Origin: Nocardioides sp. SLBN-35 | Lineage (GTDB): Bacteria > Actinomycetota > Actinomycetes > Propionibacteriales > Nocardioidaceae | Assembly (NCBI RefSeq): GCF_006715725.1 | Contig: NZ_VFNU01000001.1 | Span: 3,906,001 to 3,970,000 of the forward strand | Length of the DNA stretch: 64,000 nt | Direction of reading: 5' to 3' | Made by a program: the position numbers and the translations under genes | The notes under the pieces: model-generated | Seen by the model: the letters and a program-made list of their open reading frames with translations, nothing else | Databases searched by the model: none | What the model was told of the DNA's origin: nothing | Shown here: positions 39,992 to 48,727 of the stretch, piece by piece | How positions within the stretch are numbered: the first letter of the stretch is position 1 | How the letters are laid out: each line of letters opens with the position of its first letter

Positions 39992-41135
39992 CCGCGCAGC
40001 CGAGCACCGCGCGGTAGTGGGCGACCAGCTGCTCGTTGATCGCGTACCAGGACCGCTCCTGCACGGCCCGGACGGCGGTCGCGGCCATCCGGCCGCGCAG
40101 CTCGACGTCACCCGCCAGCCGGTCGACGCACGCCGCCAGGTCCGCGCCGTCGCCTGGACGGTAGAGCAGGCCGGAGGCGCCGTGCGCGACGACGTCGACC
40201 GGGCCACCGGCGGCCGGGGCGACCACCGGGACGCCCGAGGCGAGCGCCTCCTGCGCGGACTGGCAGTAGGTCTCGTAGCGGCCGGTGTGCACGAACACGT
40301 CGAGCGAGGCATAGACCCGGCTCAGCTCGTCGCCATGCAGCAGGCCCAGGAAGCGCGCCCGGTCGCCGAGCAGGCCGCGCAGCCGCTGCTCCTCGGGCCC
40401 GCCGCCCACGACCACGAGCGCATAGCGCGGGTCGTCGGCGAGGTGGGTCAGCAGGTCCAGCTCCTTCTCGGCGGCCAGCCGGCCGACGTACCCGACCAGC
40501 AGGCGGCCGTCCGGGGCGAGCCGACGGCGCAGTGCCCGGTCGCGGTGCCGCGGGTGGAAGGCGACCAGGTCGACGCCGCGGCCCCACCGGTGCACCTCGG
40601 GAACGCCCAGCGCCTCGAGCTGGTCGATGCTGGCGGTCGACGGCGCGAGCGTGCGGTCGACATGCTGGTGGATGCGCCGGGTCAGGCCGGCCGCCGCACG
40701 CACACCGCCGGGGACGTCGTACCGCTCCGCGAAGCCGACCAGGTCGGTCTGGTAGATCGCGACGGTCGGGATGCCCAGTTCGCCGGCGGCGCGGGCGGCC
40801 TGGAAGCCGAGCGTCGCGGGCGAGGCGATGTGGACGACGTCCGGGCGGAACCGCAGCATCCGCTGGCGCAGCCGCCGGCGGGTCTCCAGGCCGAGCCGGA
40901 AGTCCGGGTAGAACGGCAGGTTGGCGCCACGGGCGCGACGGACCCGGAAGCCGGCGTAGGTGTCGGGGCCGGTCGGCGCCACGAGCTCGGCGTGGTGACC
41001 TTCCGCCGCGAGGTGCTCGAGCACCCGACGGACCGAGTTGGTCACCCCGTTGACCTGCGGGAGGAAGGACTCGGCGACCACCAGGACGCGGAGCTTGCTC
41101 CCCAACTGCCGGGCCTCACTCATGGCCTCACTCAT
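39972..41135 (-). CDS. GT4 glycosyltransferase, MgtA-like mannosyltransferase
   Basis: A 387-residue GT-B enzyme. The N-terminus LRVLVVAESFLPQVNGVTNSV is very close to mycobacterial and corynebacterial MgtA, and the donor site VHTGRYETYCQSAQEALASGVPVVAP has the family EX7E motif. It likely transfers mannose from GDP-mannose to a glycolipid or lipoarabinomannan precursor; acceptor is inferred by analogy. Two ATG codons lie four codons apart; the first follows a TAGCGT -10 by seven bases (41143-41148, minus). Confidence 0.87.
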   Translation of the reverse strand: MSEAMSEARQLGSKLRVLVVAESFLPQVNGVTNSVRRVLEHLAAEGHHAELVAPTGPDTYAGFRVRRARGANLPFYPDFRLGLETRRRLRQRMLRFRPDVVHIASPATLGFQAARAAGELGIPTVAIYQTDLVGFAERYDVPGGVRAAAGLTRRIHQHVDRTLAPSTASIDQLEALGVPEVHRWGRGVDLVAFHPRHRDRALRRRLAPDGRLLVGYVGRLAAEKELDLLTHLADDPRYALVVVGGGPEEQRLRGLLGDRARFLGLLHGDELSRVYASLDVFVHTGRYETYCQSAQEALASGVPVVAPAAGGPVDVVAHGASGLLYRPGDGADLAACVDRLAGDVELRGRMAATAVRAVQERSWYAINEQLVAHYRAVLGCAVSARAA

Positions 41136-41257
41136 GCCACCGACGCTAGGCAGCGCCCGTCAACAGGAGGTCGGACCTGCGCGAGTGTCCGGCGACCCTT
41201 TCGTGAACGCCAGGGGTACGACGTGACCCGGCTCACCCCCGCGTCGTTGCCTGCTTC

Positions 41258-42982
41258 GTGGAGATCTCTCGCCGAAACCTGATCCGCAACGCCGTCGCCG
41301 CCGGCGGTCTCGCTGCCGCCGCCACCACGCTCCCGGGCGTGCTCCGCTCCGCCGCCTCCGCCGACCCGGCCCCGGCTCCCGCGACCCTCGGCCGGACCTT
41401 CGCCTACGGCCCAGCCGGCACCGGCGGCTACCGCTCGGTGATCGCCGCCTCCGGCGAGCCGCACCTCGCGCGCACGGCGCTGGGTGTGCTCAGCGACGCC
41501 GGTCGCGCCGGCCGCCGCCAGGGCCTGATCTCCTTCGTCCAGCTCAGCGACGTCCACGTCGTCGACGCCCAGTCGCCGCTGCGCCTGGAGTGGACCGACC
41601 GGCTCGACGACCCGAGCCCGCTCCCCTCGACCAGGCTGTTCACGTCGTCGTACCGACCGCAGGAGATGCTCACCGGTCACGTCGCCGACTCGATGGTCAA
41701 GGCGATCAACCGGATCGGCAGCGGCCCGGTCACCGGCAAGCCGTTCGCGCTGGCCATCCAGACCGGCGACAACTCGGACAACTCCCAGCTCAACGAGGTC
41801 CGCTGGAACATCAACCTCCTCAACGGCGGACCGGTGCGCTTCGACTCCGGCAACCAGACCCGCTGGGAGGGCGTGGCCGACAACGCCCCACTGACCTATG
41901 ACCCGGCGTACTGGCACCCCGAGGGCAACCCTGCCGGCAAGCCGGTCGACCACCCGCGCGCGGAGTACGGCTTCCCGGTCGTGCCCGGCCTGCTCGACGC
42001 CGCCCGCCGCCCGTTCACCGCCGAGGGCCTGACCATCCCGTGGTACTCCGTCTTCGGCAACCACGACGGCCTCGCCCAGGGCAACTTCCCCGCCTCCACG
42101 CTGCAGCTCAACCTGATCGCGCTCGGTGCCCTCAAGATCGTCTCGCCGCCGCTCGGCCTCGACCCGGGCCAGCTCCTCCAGGACCTCACCGCTGACCCCG
42201 GCGCCGTCCTCACCGGCCTGCTCAGCGGGGTCACCAACGCCGGCGTCCGGGCCGTGACCCCCGACCTGAACCGCCGCCTGCTCACCCGCAAGCAGATCGT
42301 CGAGCAGCACTTCCTGCTCGGCGGCGCACCCTTCGGCCACGGCTTCACGAGCACCAACCGCCAGCAGGGCACGGCGTACTACTCCTTCGACCAGGGGCAG
42401 TTCCGGTTCATCGTGCTCGACACGGTCAACCCCAACGGGTACGCCGACGGCTCGCTCGACAAGACCCAGTTCGCCTGGCTGAGCGCCCTCCTCGCGCAGT
42501 CCTCGGACAAGGTGGTGCTGGTCTTCAGCCACCACACCTCCGACACCATGGGCAACCCGCTGATCGCCACCGGCGGCTCGTTGGAGACCCGGGTGACGGG
42601 TGCGAAGGTGCTCGACGCGCTGCTCGCGACGCCGTCGGTCGTCGCCTGGGTCAACGGGCACACCCACCGCAACAAGATCACCCCGCGCCCACGCACCGGC
42701 GGTGGCGGACTGTGGGAGATCACCACGGCCTCGCACATCGACTGGCCGCAGCAGGCCCGGATCATCGAGGTCGCCGACAACCGCGACGGCACCCTGTCGA
42801 TCTTCACGACCATGGTCGACCACGCCGGCCCTGCCTCCGCGGGCGCCGGCACGGCGAACGCCGAGCAGCTCGCCGGCCTCGCCCGCGAGCTCGCGGCCAA
42901 CGACTGGCACGACCACGGTGCCGGGCTCGGCAGCCCGGACGACCGGAACGTCGAGCTGCTGGTCGGCAACCCGCTGGCCTGA
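41258..42982 (+). CDS. Tat-exported metallophosphoesterase
   Basis: A 574-residue protein starting with a Tat signal (SRRNLIRNAVAAGGLAAAATT) and continuing as a calcineurin-like phosphoesterase of the type annotated TIGR03767. Metal-binding motifs are QLSDVHVVD, TGDNSDN, GNHDG, FSHHTSD and NGHTHRN. A long insert of about 150 residues separates the GDNxD and GNHD blocks. The start is GTG 41258. The gene is convergent with the GNAT gene and followed by the 208-bp palindrome. Confidence 0.87.
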   Translation: MEISRRNLIRNAVAAGGLAAAATTLPGVLRSAASADPAPAPATLGRTFAYGPAGTGGYRSVIAASGEPHLARTALGVLSDAGRAGRRQGLISFVQLSDVHVVDAQSPLRLEWTDRLDDPSPLPSTRLFTSSYRPQEMLTGHVADSMVKAINRIGSGPVTGKPFALAIQTGDNSDNSQLNEVRWNINLLNGGPVRFDSGNQTRWEGVADNAPLTYDPAYWHPEGNPAGKPVDHPRAEYGFPVVPGLLDAARRPFTAEGLTIPWYSVFGNHDGLAQGNFPASTLQLNLIALGALKIVSPPLGLDPGQLLQDLTADPGAVLTGLLSGVTNAGVRAVTPDLNRRLLTRKQIVEQHFLLGGAPFGHGFTSTNRQQGTAYYSFDQGQFRFIVLDTVNPNGYADGSLDKTQFAWLSALLAQSSDKVVLVFSHHTSDTMGNPLIATGGSLETRVTGAKVLDALLATPSVVAWVNGHTHRNKITPRPRTGGGGLWEITTASHIDWPQQARIIEVADNRDGTLSIFTTMVDHAGPASAGAGTANAEQLAGLARELAANDWHDHGAGLGSPDDRNVELLVGNPLA

Positions 42983-42986
42983 GCCC

Positions 42987-43194
42987 CTTGTAACTAAGTG
43001 TTACGTCACGAAAACGGGTGCAACAACGCCCAGGTAGGTACCACACCACCCAGGTAGATGGGTCTGGCGGCAAGACCTGCCTCTGAGCGTGGCCGGCTGT
43101 CACAGAGACGCGCTCGTCGGCGACTACCCGGGTGCTGTGGCCGCTACCCGGGCGTTGTGGCGGCAAGAATCGCGCTGTAACACTTAGTTACAAG
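42987..43194. repeat. 208-bp palindromic element between convergent genes
   Basis: The ends are a perfect 18-bp inverted repeat CTTGTAACTAAGTGTTAC (42987-43004; complement 43177-43194). The arms go on pairing to about 71 bases each, with a 26-base less conserved stretch and then AACGCCC/CACCCAGGTAG-type repeats. About 66 bases in the middle are unpaired. Everything fits between the metallophosphoesterase stop (42980-42982) and the GNAT stop (43200-43202). No gene is inside. Confidence 0.88.
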
Positions 43195-43199
43195 CGCCC

Positions 43200-44009
43200 T
43201 CAGCGGACCGGGAGCAGCCAGGACCGCTCCTGCCCGTGCGCGGTGAATCCCGCACGGCGCAGGATCGGTCCGGACGTCTGCACCCGCCCCTTCACGATGG
43301 CCAGGTCGGCGCGGTGGTCCGCGGCGTACCGCAGCCGCGCCGCGAGCACTGCCCGGTAGACACCTCGCCCCCGCGCCTCGGGCAGCACCGCCCCACCCCA
43401 CAGGCGCCCGTCCGCCCCGACGACGGTGAGGCCGCCGGACCCCACCGGCCGGCCCCCGGCGTACGCCACCACGGCTCCGCCGCCCCCGCTGGCGACCTTG
43501 GCCGCCTCCCCCGGGAAGACCGCCTCCAGCGTGGCCCGGTCGGTCGGGGTGCCTCCGAGCACCTCGGTGGTCAGGCGGACGGCGTCGACGAACACGTCGA
43601 GGTCATTGCTCCAGCGCAGCTCGACGTCGGCCGCGGGTGCCGCCGCTCCCGCGTCGGCCTCGGTGAGGTCCAGCGCCAGTACGTCGACCGTCTCGTCGAG
43701 CACCGCGCCCCGCCCGACCAGCTCCCGCTCCAGCCCCTCCGGGGCATCGAGCCGCACCCACCACGCCACCTCGGCCGTGGCCGGCACCGCCGGATCCACC
43801 AGGTCCCGGGCCCGTGCGAGCACCTCGTCGACGACGGCGCCGACCGGGCGGCCAGGGTCGCCGCTGCGGGTCCACGCGACCTGGACGGGCCGCTCGTTCC
43901 AGTCCGGGTGGCGCACCAGCAGGTACTCCTCCGCCTCGACCCGCGGCGCCCCTGCCGGGACGAAGACCCACGCCGCGCTCGCGGCCTGCACCCGCTCCCG
44001 AGCCGGCAC
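43200..44009 (-). CDS. GNAT-family N-acetyltransferase
   Basis: A 269-residue protein with a C-terminal GNAT domain: VAYAGGRPVGSGGLTVVGADGRLWGGAVLPEARGRGVYRAVLAARLRYA contains the acetyl-CoA loop ARGRGVY, followed by a final beta-strand GFTAHGQERSWL. The N-terminal 110 residues form a second, degenerate acetyltransferase-like half, so it may be a tandem GNAT. Substrate unknown. It starts at GTG 44009, eight bases after the rlmN stop, and is probably cotranscribed with it. Confidence 0.82.
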   Translation of the reverse strand: MPARERVQAASAAWVFVPAGAPRVEAEEYLLVRHPDWNERPVQVAWTRSGDPGRPVGAVVDEVLARARDLVDPAVPATAEVAWWVRLDAPEGLERELVGRGAVLDETVDVLALDLTEADAGAAAPAADVELRWSNDLDVFVDAVRLTTEVLGGTPTDRATLEAVFPGEAAKVASGGGGAVVAYAGGRPVGSGGLTVVGADGRLWGGAVLPEARGRGVYRAVLAARLRYAADHRADLAIVKGRVQTSGPILRRAGFTAHGQERSWLLPVR

Positions 44010-44017
44010 GCGGGCGA

Positions 44018-45157
44018 CTACTCCGCCGCGGCGAGCTGCCCGCAGGCCGCGTCGATCTCGCTGCCCCGCGTGTCGCGCATCGTCGTCGCGATGCCCTTGG
44101 CCTCGAGGCGGCGCACGAACTCGGCCATGTCCTCCTCGCGCGAGCGGGTGAACTGCGAGCCCGGCACCTCGTTGAGCGGGATCGGGTTGATGTGGACCCA
44201 GCCGGTGCCGCGACCGTCGGCGGAGAGTACGTCGGCCAGCAGGTCCGCGCGCCAGCCCTGGTCGTTGATGTCACGCATCAGGGCGTACTCGATCGACACC
44301 CGCCGCCCGGTCTTCGCGAAGTACTCGTAGGCCGCGTCGACGGTCTCGGCGACGGAGAACCGGGTGTTGATCGGCACCAGGTCGTTGCGCAGCTCGTCGT
44401 CGGGCGCGTGCAGCGACAGCGCCAGGGTCACCGGGATGCCCTCGCCCGCGAGCTGCCTGATCCGGGGCACGAGGCCGACGGTCGAGACCGTGACGTGGCG
44501 GGCGGACAGGCCGAGCCCGGACGGGGCCGGCTCGGTGAGGCGGCGTACGGCGCCCAGGGTGGCCTTGTAGTTGGCCAGCGGCTCGCCCATGCCCATGAAG
44601 ACGACGTTCGAGAGGCGGCCCGGCCCGCCGGCGACGTCGCCGTTGGCCATGGCGCGGGCGCCGACGACGACCTGGTGCACGATCTCGGCGGTGGACATGT
44701 TGCGCTGCAGGCCACCCTGGCCGGTCGCGCAGAACGGGCAGGCCATGCCGCAGCCGGCCTGGCTGGAGATGCAGATCGTGGCGCGGTCCTTGTAGCGCAT
44801 CAGCACCGACTCGACCAGGGAGCCGTCGAAGAGCTTCCACAGCGTCTTGACCGTCTTGCCCTTGTCGGCGCTCTGCTGCCGGATCGGGTCCATCAGGTCC
44901 GGCAGGAGCGCACCGACCAGCTCGGCACGCTGGCCGGCGGGCAGGTCGGTCATCTCGGCGGGGTCGTGGACCAGCCGGCCGAAGTAGTGCATGCCGAGCT
45001 GCTTGGCTCGGAAGCCCGGGAGGCCCATCTCGACCAGCAGGTCCTTGCGCTCCGCCTCGCTCAGGTCGGCGAGGTGCCGGGGTGGCTTCTTGCGCCCCCG
45101 CGGCTCGGTGAAGACGAGGGGAAGCGGGCGCGGCTGCGCGTCGGGCTGCTCGGACAT
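44018..45157 (-). CDS. rlmN: 23S rRNA adenine-C2 methyltransferase
   Basis: A 379-residue radical-SAM enzyme methylating A2503 of 23S rRNA. The cluster motif is C136-GMAC140-PFC143; a conserved cysteine near residue 373 (AACGQL) forms the methyl-relay with C-terminal residues. Other family blocks are [33 protein letters not shown] and [13 protein letters not shown]. The ATG at 45157 has no strong ribosome site. The gene precedes the GNAT gene on the same strand. Confidence 0.95.
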   Translation of the reverse strand: MSEQPDAQPRPLPLVFTEPRGRKKPPRHLADLSEAERKDLLVEMGLPGFRAKQLGMHYFGRLVHDPAEMTDLPAGQRAELVGALLPDLMDPIRQQSADKGKTVKTLWKLFDGSLVESVLMRYKDRATICISSQAGCGMACPFCATGQGGLQRNMSTAEIVHQVVVGARAMANGDVAGGPGRLSNVVFMGMGEPLANYKATLGAVRRLTEPAPSGLGLSARHVTVSTVGLVPRIRQLAGEGIPVTLALSLHAPDDELRNDLVPINTRFSVAETVDAAYEYFAKTGRRVSIEYALMRDINDQGWRADLLADVLSADGRGTGWVHINPIPLNEVPGSQFTRSREEDMAEFVRRLEAKGIATTMRDTRGSEIDAACGQLAAAE

Positions 45158-45222
45158 GGCCCGACGATTCTCCCACCCGGGAGCGCGCCCGCCCAATCCC
45201 CCGCGGCGGGCCCAGTCTCGAC

Positions 45223-45594
45223 TCAGGCGTCCTTGTTGAGCAGGAACCACACGACGGCGGCCCCGACCCCGACCACGACGACCAGCGTGGCGACCATCCC
45301 GAGCAGCATGTAGCGGCCGAACCGGCGGGTGTGCTGCGGCACCAGCATCCCGATCGGCACCACGAACATCAGCAGTACGAACGGGAAGAGCTCCTCGACC
45401 CGCTTGTAGCCGGCGACCCACTTGATGATGGCGGCGTACAGGCCGGGCACGACGATGACCGCGACCATGCCGGTGAAGAAGCCGGCGAGCGGGAAGAAGA
45501 CGGGGTGCCCGCGGTGGAACCAGTCGGGGCGCCGGGACCTCTCGTCCAGCGTCTCCGCCTCGCCGCCCACGCGGTCCTCGCCTGCCTCAGTCAT
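45223..45594 (-). CDS. Small three-helix membrane protein
   Basis: A 123-residue protein with a charged N-terminus ([20 protein letters not shown]), then three hydrophobic segments (about 35-58, 66-88 and 95-118). The repeated PxGMxVPQH-type loop ([16 protein letters not shown]) between segments two and three is its only distinctive feature. Not recognised. A TACGAT hexamer nine bases before the ATG could be its -10. Confidence 0.6.
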   Translation of the reverse strand: MTEAGEDRVGGEAETLDERSRRPDWFHRGHPVFFPLAGFFTGMVAVIVVPGLYAAIIKWVAGYKRVEELFPFVLLMFVVPIGMLVPQHTRRFGRYMLLGMVATLVVVVGVGAAVVWFLLNKDA

Positions 45595-45719
45595 GTCCGG
45601 GCGATCGTAGCGGCCGGACACCAAGGAGCGGATATCCGGTGAGTGTCGATCCGGAGGTTCCCCGTTCGACTGCGGGGTGGAAGGGTCGACACGCGACCCC
45701 GAGACCGAGGAGACCGACC

Positions 45720-46148
45720 GTGAAGTACATGCTCATCATGCGCGCGACCGACGAGGCCGACGCCGCCTTCGCCGAGAGCGACCTCCCCTTCGACGAGGTG
45801 ATGGAGGCGATGGGCCGGTACACCGACGAGATGCTCCAGGCCGGGGTCCTTATCGCCGCCGAGGGCCTCGACCCCGACCCGGCCACCGGCCTGGTCGTCG
45901 ACTACTCGAGCAAGCCGCCGGTCGTCACCGACGGCCCCTACGGCGAGACCAAGGAGCTGTTCGGCGGGTACTGGATCGTCGACGTCGCCTCGCTCGAGGA
46001 GGCAGCCGAGTGGGCCAAGAGGGCACCGCTCGCCGGGCCCGGCACGAAGGCCGAGATCCGCCGGATCACCTCGATCGACGAGTTCCCGCAGGACAACCCG
46101 TGGATCCAGAAGGAGCGCGCCTGGCGCGAGGCGACCGGCCAGCTGTGA
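45720..46148 (+). CDS. YCII/DGPF-domain protein
   Basis: A 142-residue ferredoxin-like-fold protein of the YCII family. The DGPF signature is visible as TDGPYGETKELFGGYWIVD, and the YMLIMRATDEAD N-terminus is typical. In actinobacteria and proteobacteria such genes stand directly beside ECF42-group sigma factors and often belong to stress or detoxification islands. The GTG at 45720 has GAGGAG seven bases upstream. The stop overlaps the sigma factor start (GTGA). Confidence 0.88.
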   Translation: MKYMLIMRATDEADAAFAESDLPFDEVMEAMGRYTDEMLQAGVLIAAEGLDPDPATGLVVDYSSKPPVVTDGPYGETKELFGGYWIVDVASLEEAAEWAKRAPLAGPGTKAEIRRITSIDEFPQDNPWIQKERAWREATGQL

Positions 46149-47425
46149 CCGGTCCCTCCCGCCGGGGCGGCGCCGAGGGCCGGCGGGCCGTCGAGGCGGT
46201 ATGGCGCATCGAGTCCGCCCGGATCGTCGGCGCGCTGGCCCGCTACGCCGGCGACTTCGCCCTCGCCGAGGACCTCGCCCAGGAGGCGTTCGCCGAGGCA
46301 CTCGTCGCGTGGCCGCGCGACGGCGTGCCGGCGAACCCGGCAGGCTGGCTGCTGACGGTGGCCCGGCGCCGGGCGATCGACGGGTTCCGGCGGCGGGCCG
46401 CGCGCGACGAGCGGTACGCCGCCCTCGGGCGCGACCTCGCGAGCCGCACCTCCGCCTCCGACGACGGCGACCTCGACCTGCTCGCGGACCCCGGCCGGAT
46501 CGATGACGACCTGCTCGCCCTCGTCTTCATCGCCTGCCACCCGATCCTGTCCCCCGAGTCACAGGTCTCGCTCACGCTGCGCACCGTCGGCGGCCTCACC
46601 AGCGACGAGATCGCCCGCGCGTTCCTGGTGCCGACCGCGACCGTCCAGGCCCGGATCACCCGGGCGAAGAAGACCCTGGCGGCCGCGCGGGTCGCCTTCG
46701 ACGTACCGCCTCCCGAGGAGCGGCGCGAGCGGCTCCGCGCCGTTCTCGGCGTCGTCTACGTCATCTTCACCGAGGGCTCCTCGGCCACGTCCGGCGACGC
46801 CTGGATCCGGGCGGACCTGGCCCGCGAGGCGATCCGCATGGCCCGGGTGCTGGCCCGGCTGGTCCCCGACGACCCGGAGGTCCACGGCCTGCTCGCGCTG
46901 CTGGAGCTGACCGCCGCCCGCTTCCCCGCCCGTACGACGCCCGCCGGCGCCCCGGTCCTGCTCGAGGACCAGGACCGCCGCCGATGGGACCACCGCTCCA
47001 TCCAGCGCGGCCTGGCCGCACTGGACCGGGCCGAGACGGTCGGCCGTGGCCTGGGCGCCTACGGGCTGCAGGCCGCCATCGCCGCCTGCCACGCACGCGC
47101 CCGGTCGGTGGCCGTCACCGACTGGGACCGGATCGTGCTGCTCTACGAGGCACTCGGCAGGATCGCGCCCTCCCCCGTCGTCGAGCTCAACCGCGCGGTC
47201 GCCGTGTCGATGGCGTCCGGCCCGGCGGCAGCGCTGCCGCTCGTCGACGAGCTCAGGGCCCGGGGCGCCTTCACCGCCTCCCACCAGCTTCCCGGCGTGC
47301 GTGGCGAGCTGCTGCGCCGGATGGGCCGCGCCGAGGACGCGCGGGCCGAGCTCGAGCTGGCCCTGGGGCTGTGCGGGAACGAGTCCGAGCGCGTCGTACT
47401 GGCAGCGAAGCTGGCCGCTCTGTGA
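46145..47425 (+). CDS. ECF42-type RNA polymerase sigma factor
   Basis: A 426-residue sigma factor. Region 2 is RYAGDFALAEDLAQEAFAEAL with WLLTVARRRAIDGFRRR; region 4 is VSLTLRTVGGLTSDEIARAFLVPTATVQARITRAKK. About 240 residues follow as a helical, TPR-like C-terminal extension. This architecture and the adjacent DGPF gene define group ECF42, where the C-terminal part rather than an anti-sigma factor is thought to control activity. The GTG start is coupled to the YCII gene. Target promoters are not obvious. Confidence 0.92.
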   Translation: MTGPSRRGGAEGRRAVEAVWRIESARIVGALARYAGDFALAEDLAQEAFAEALVAWPRDGVPANPAGWLLTVARRRAIDGFRRRAARDERYAALGRDLASRTSASDDGDLDLLADPGRIDDDLLALVFIACHPILSPESQVSLTLRTVGGLTSDEIARAFLVPTATVQARITRAKKTLAAARVAFDVPPPEERRERLRAVLGVVYVIFTEGSSATSGDAWIRADLAREAIRMARVLARLVPDDPEVHGLLALLELTAARFPARTTPAGAPVLLEDQDRRRWDHRSIQRGLAALDRAETVGRGLGAYGLQAAIAACHARARSVAVTDWDRIVLLYEALGRIAPSPVVELNRAVAVSMASGPAAALPLVDELRARGAFTASHQLPGVRGELLRRMGRAEDARAELELALGLCGNESERVVLAAKLAAL

Positions 47426-47435
47426 GAGTGGGCCG

Positions 47436-47561
47436 GTGACCGAACCACACCCGTCGCTCACCGGCCGCCTCGACGGCAGCACCCGGATCTCGGCGGCCAT
47501 GGCTCGCCCGCCGCTGTTCGACTCGTTCCACGACCTGTGGACGATCCGGAGCGAGATGTGA
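47436..47561 (+). CDS. Possible 41-residue peptide between sigma factor and PLP gene
   Basis: A short frame starting GTG, ten bases after the sigma stop, encodes TEPHPSLTGRLDGSTRISAA followed by MARPPLFDSFHDLWTIRSEM. Its TGA overlaps the GTG of the next gene (GTGA), which is the usual pattern of real genes here. Not recognised; it may be a vestige or a leader. Confidence 0.4.
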   Translation: MTEPHPSLTGRLDGSTRISAAMARPPLFDSFHDLWTIRSEM

Positions 47562-48682
47562 GCCTCGCCGAGCACTACACCCGCTTCCGGGTGGCCGACC
47601 GGCTGCTGCTCACCGGCCACTCCCACCAGGCCTGGCCCGACGTCGCGCGGGAGGGCGTGATCGAGGCGTACGACGACGCCGCGCTCGACGTCGGGCGCAA
47701 GTGGGCCCGGGCCGAGGTCCGCGCGGAGCGACTGCGCGCCGGCGTGCGGATGCTCGTCGGCGATCCCGTCGCCGAGGTGGCACTCGGCGCCAGCGCGCAC
47801 GAGCTGCTGGTGCGCTTCTTGTCCGCCCTGCCCCTGTGCTCCAGGCCGCGGCTGGTGACCACCGACGGTGAGTTCGACTCGGCCCGCCGCCAGCTCGACC
47901 GGCTCGGCGCTGCCGGGGTCGAGGTAGTGCGGGTGCCCGCGGCGCCCGTGGACACCCTCGCCGAACGGGTCGCGGCAGCGGTCGACATTGGCACCGCGGC
48001 AGTCGTCATCTCGTCCGTGCTGTTCGAGACCTCGCAGCTCGTGCCGGGGCTCGCGGCGGTGGCCGAGGCCTGCGAACGAGTCGGCAGCGAGCTGCTGGTC
48101 GACGCCTACCACCAGCTCGGCGTCGTACCCCTGTCCGTCGCCGCGGACGGGCTGCACGAGGCCTGGATCCTCGGCGGCGGCTACAAGTACCTCCAGCTCG
48201 GGGAGGGCAACTGCTTCCTGCGGATCCCGCCGCACGCGAGCGGCATGGAGCCGGTGGTCACCGGCTGGTTCGCCCACGCCGGCGACCGGTTCGCCGGGTC
48301 GACCTACGACCCGACCAGCCACTACCGCGCGGCCCGGGTCCTCGACTTCTTCGCGGAGCAGGGCCTGACTCCCCCACGGCTGCGCGAGATCTCGCTGCAC
48401 CAGCGCGGCCTGCTCGCGAGCGCCTTCGACGCGCTCGGCCTGCCCGACAGCCTCGTCACCCGCGACCGGGACACCCCCGCCGACGGCTTCGGGGGCTTCC
48501 TCACGCTGTTCACGCCCGAGGCGGCGCGCCTGCAGGCCGCCCTGGCCGAGCGCGGGGTGCTGACCGACAGCCGGGGACCGCACCTGCGGTTCGGACCGGC
48601 GCCGTACCTCACCGACGATCAGCTCACCACCGCGATGGCCGTGCTCGGCGAGGTGGCGGCCGACCACATGCCCGGTGGTTGA
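47558..48682 (+). CDS. Kynureninase-like PLP enzyme
   Basis: A 374-residue aminotransferase-class-V fold protein. It has TGHSHQAWPD, the ring-stacking VVISSVLFETSQLVP, an acidic VDAYHQLG and the PLP-lysine in GGGYKYLQLGEGNCFLRIP, which matches kynureninase-type active sites. Kynureninase would give anthranilate and alanine, but no tryptophan-pathway partner is adjacent, so a related desulfurase-like or hydrolase function is possible. The GTG at 47558 has CGGAGCGAG upstream; the end TGGTTGA flows into a palindrome. Confidence 0.7.
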   Translation: MSLAEHYTRFRVADRLLLTGHSHQAWPDVAREGVIEAYDDAALDVGRKWARAEVRAERLRAGVRMLVGDPVAEVALGASAHELLVRFLSALPLCSRPRLVTTDGEFDSARRQLDRLGAAGVEVVRVPAAPVDTLAERVAAAVDIGTAAVVISSVLFETSQLVPGLAAVAEACERVGSELLVDAYHQLGVVPLSVAADGLHEAWILGGGYKYLQLGEGNCFLRIPPHASGMEPVVTGWFAHAGDRFAGSTYDPTSHYRAARVLDFFAEQGLTPPRLREISLHQRGLLASAFDALGLPDSLVTRDRDTPADGFGGFLTLFTPEAARLQAALAERGVLTDSRGPHLRFGPAPYLTDDQLTTAMAVLGEVAADHMPGG

Positions 48683-48720
48683 GGTGCGAGGCGCCCCGGC
48701 GCCGAGCCTCGAAGCCTCCG
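48674..48720. repeat. Imperfect GC-rich palindrome at convergent junction
   Basis: GGTGGTTGAGGTGCGAGG-type sequence faces GAGCCTCGAAGCCTC around a GGCGCC-cc-GGCGCC core. The stop TGA of the PLP-enzyme gene lies in its left arm. It resembles intergenic palindromes reported as common in Nocardioides-type genomes, which I state from memory. A two-way terminator role is likely. Confidence 0.55.
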
Positions 48721-48727
48721 GGGCAGG

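Noticed and set aside
42987..43194. Small gene in the metallophosphoesterase-GNAT gap
   Set aside because: The interval is explained by the palindromic repeat; no ribosome site with a plausible frame was seen.
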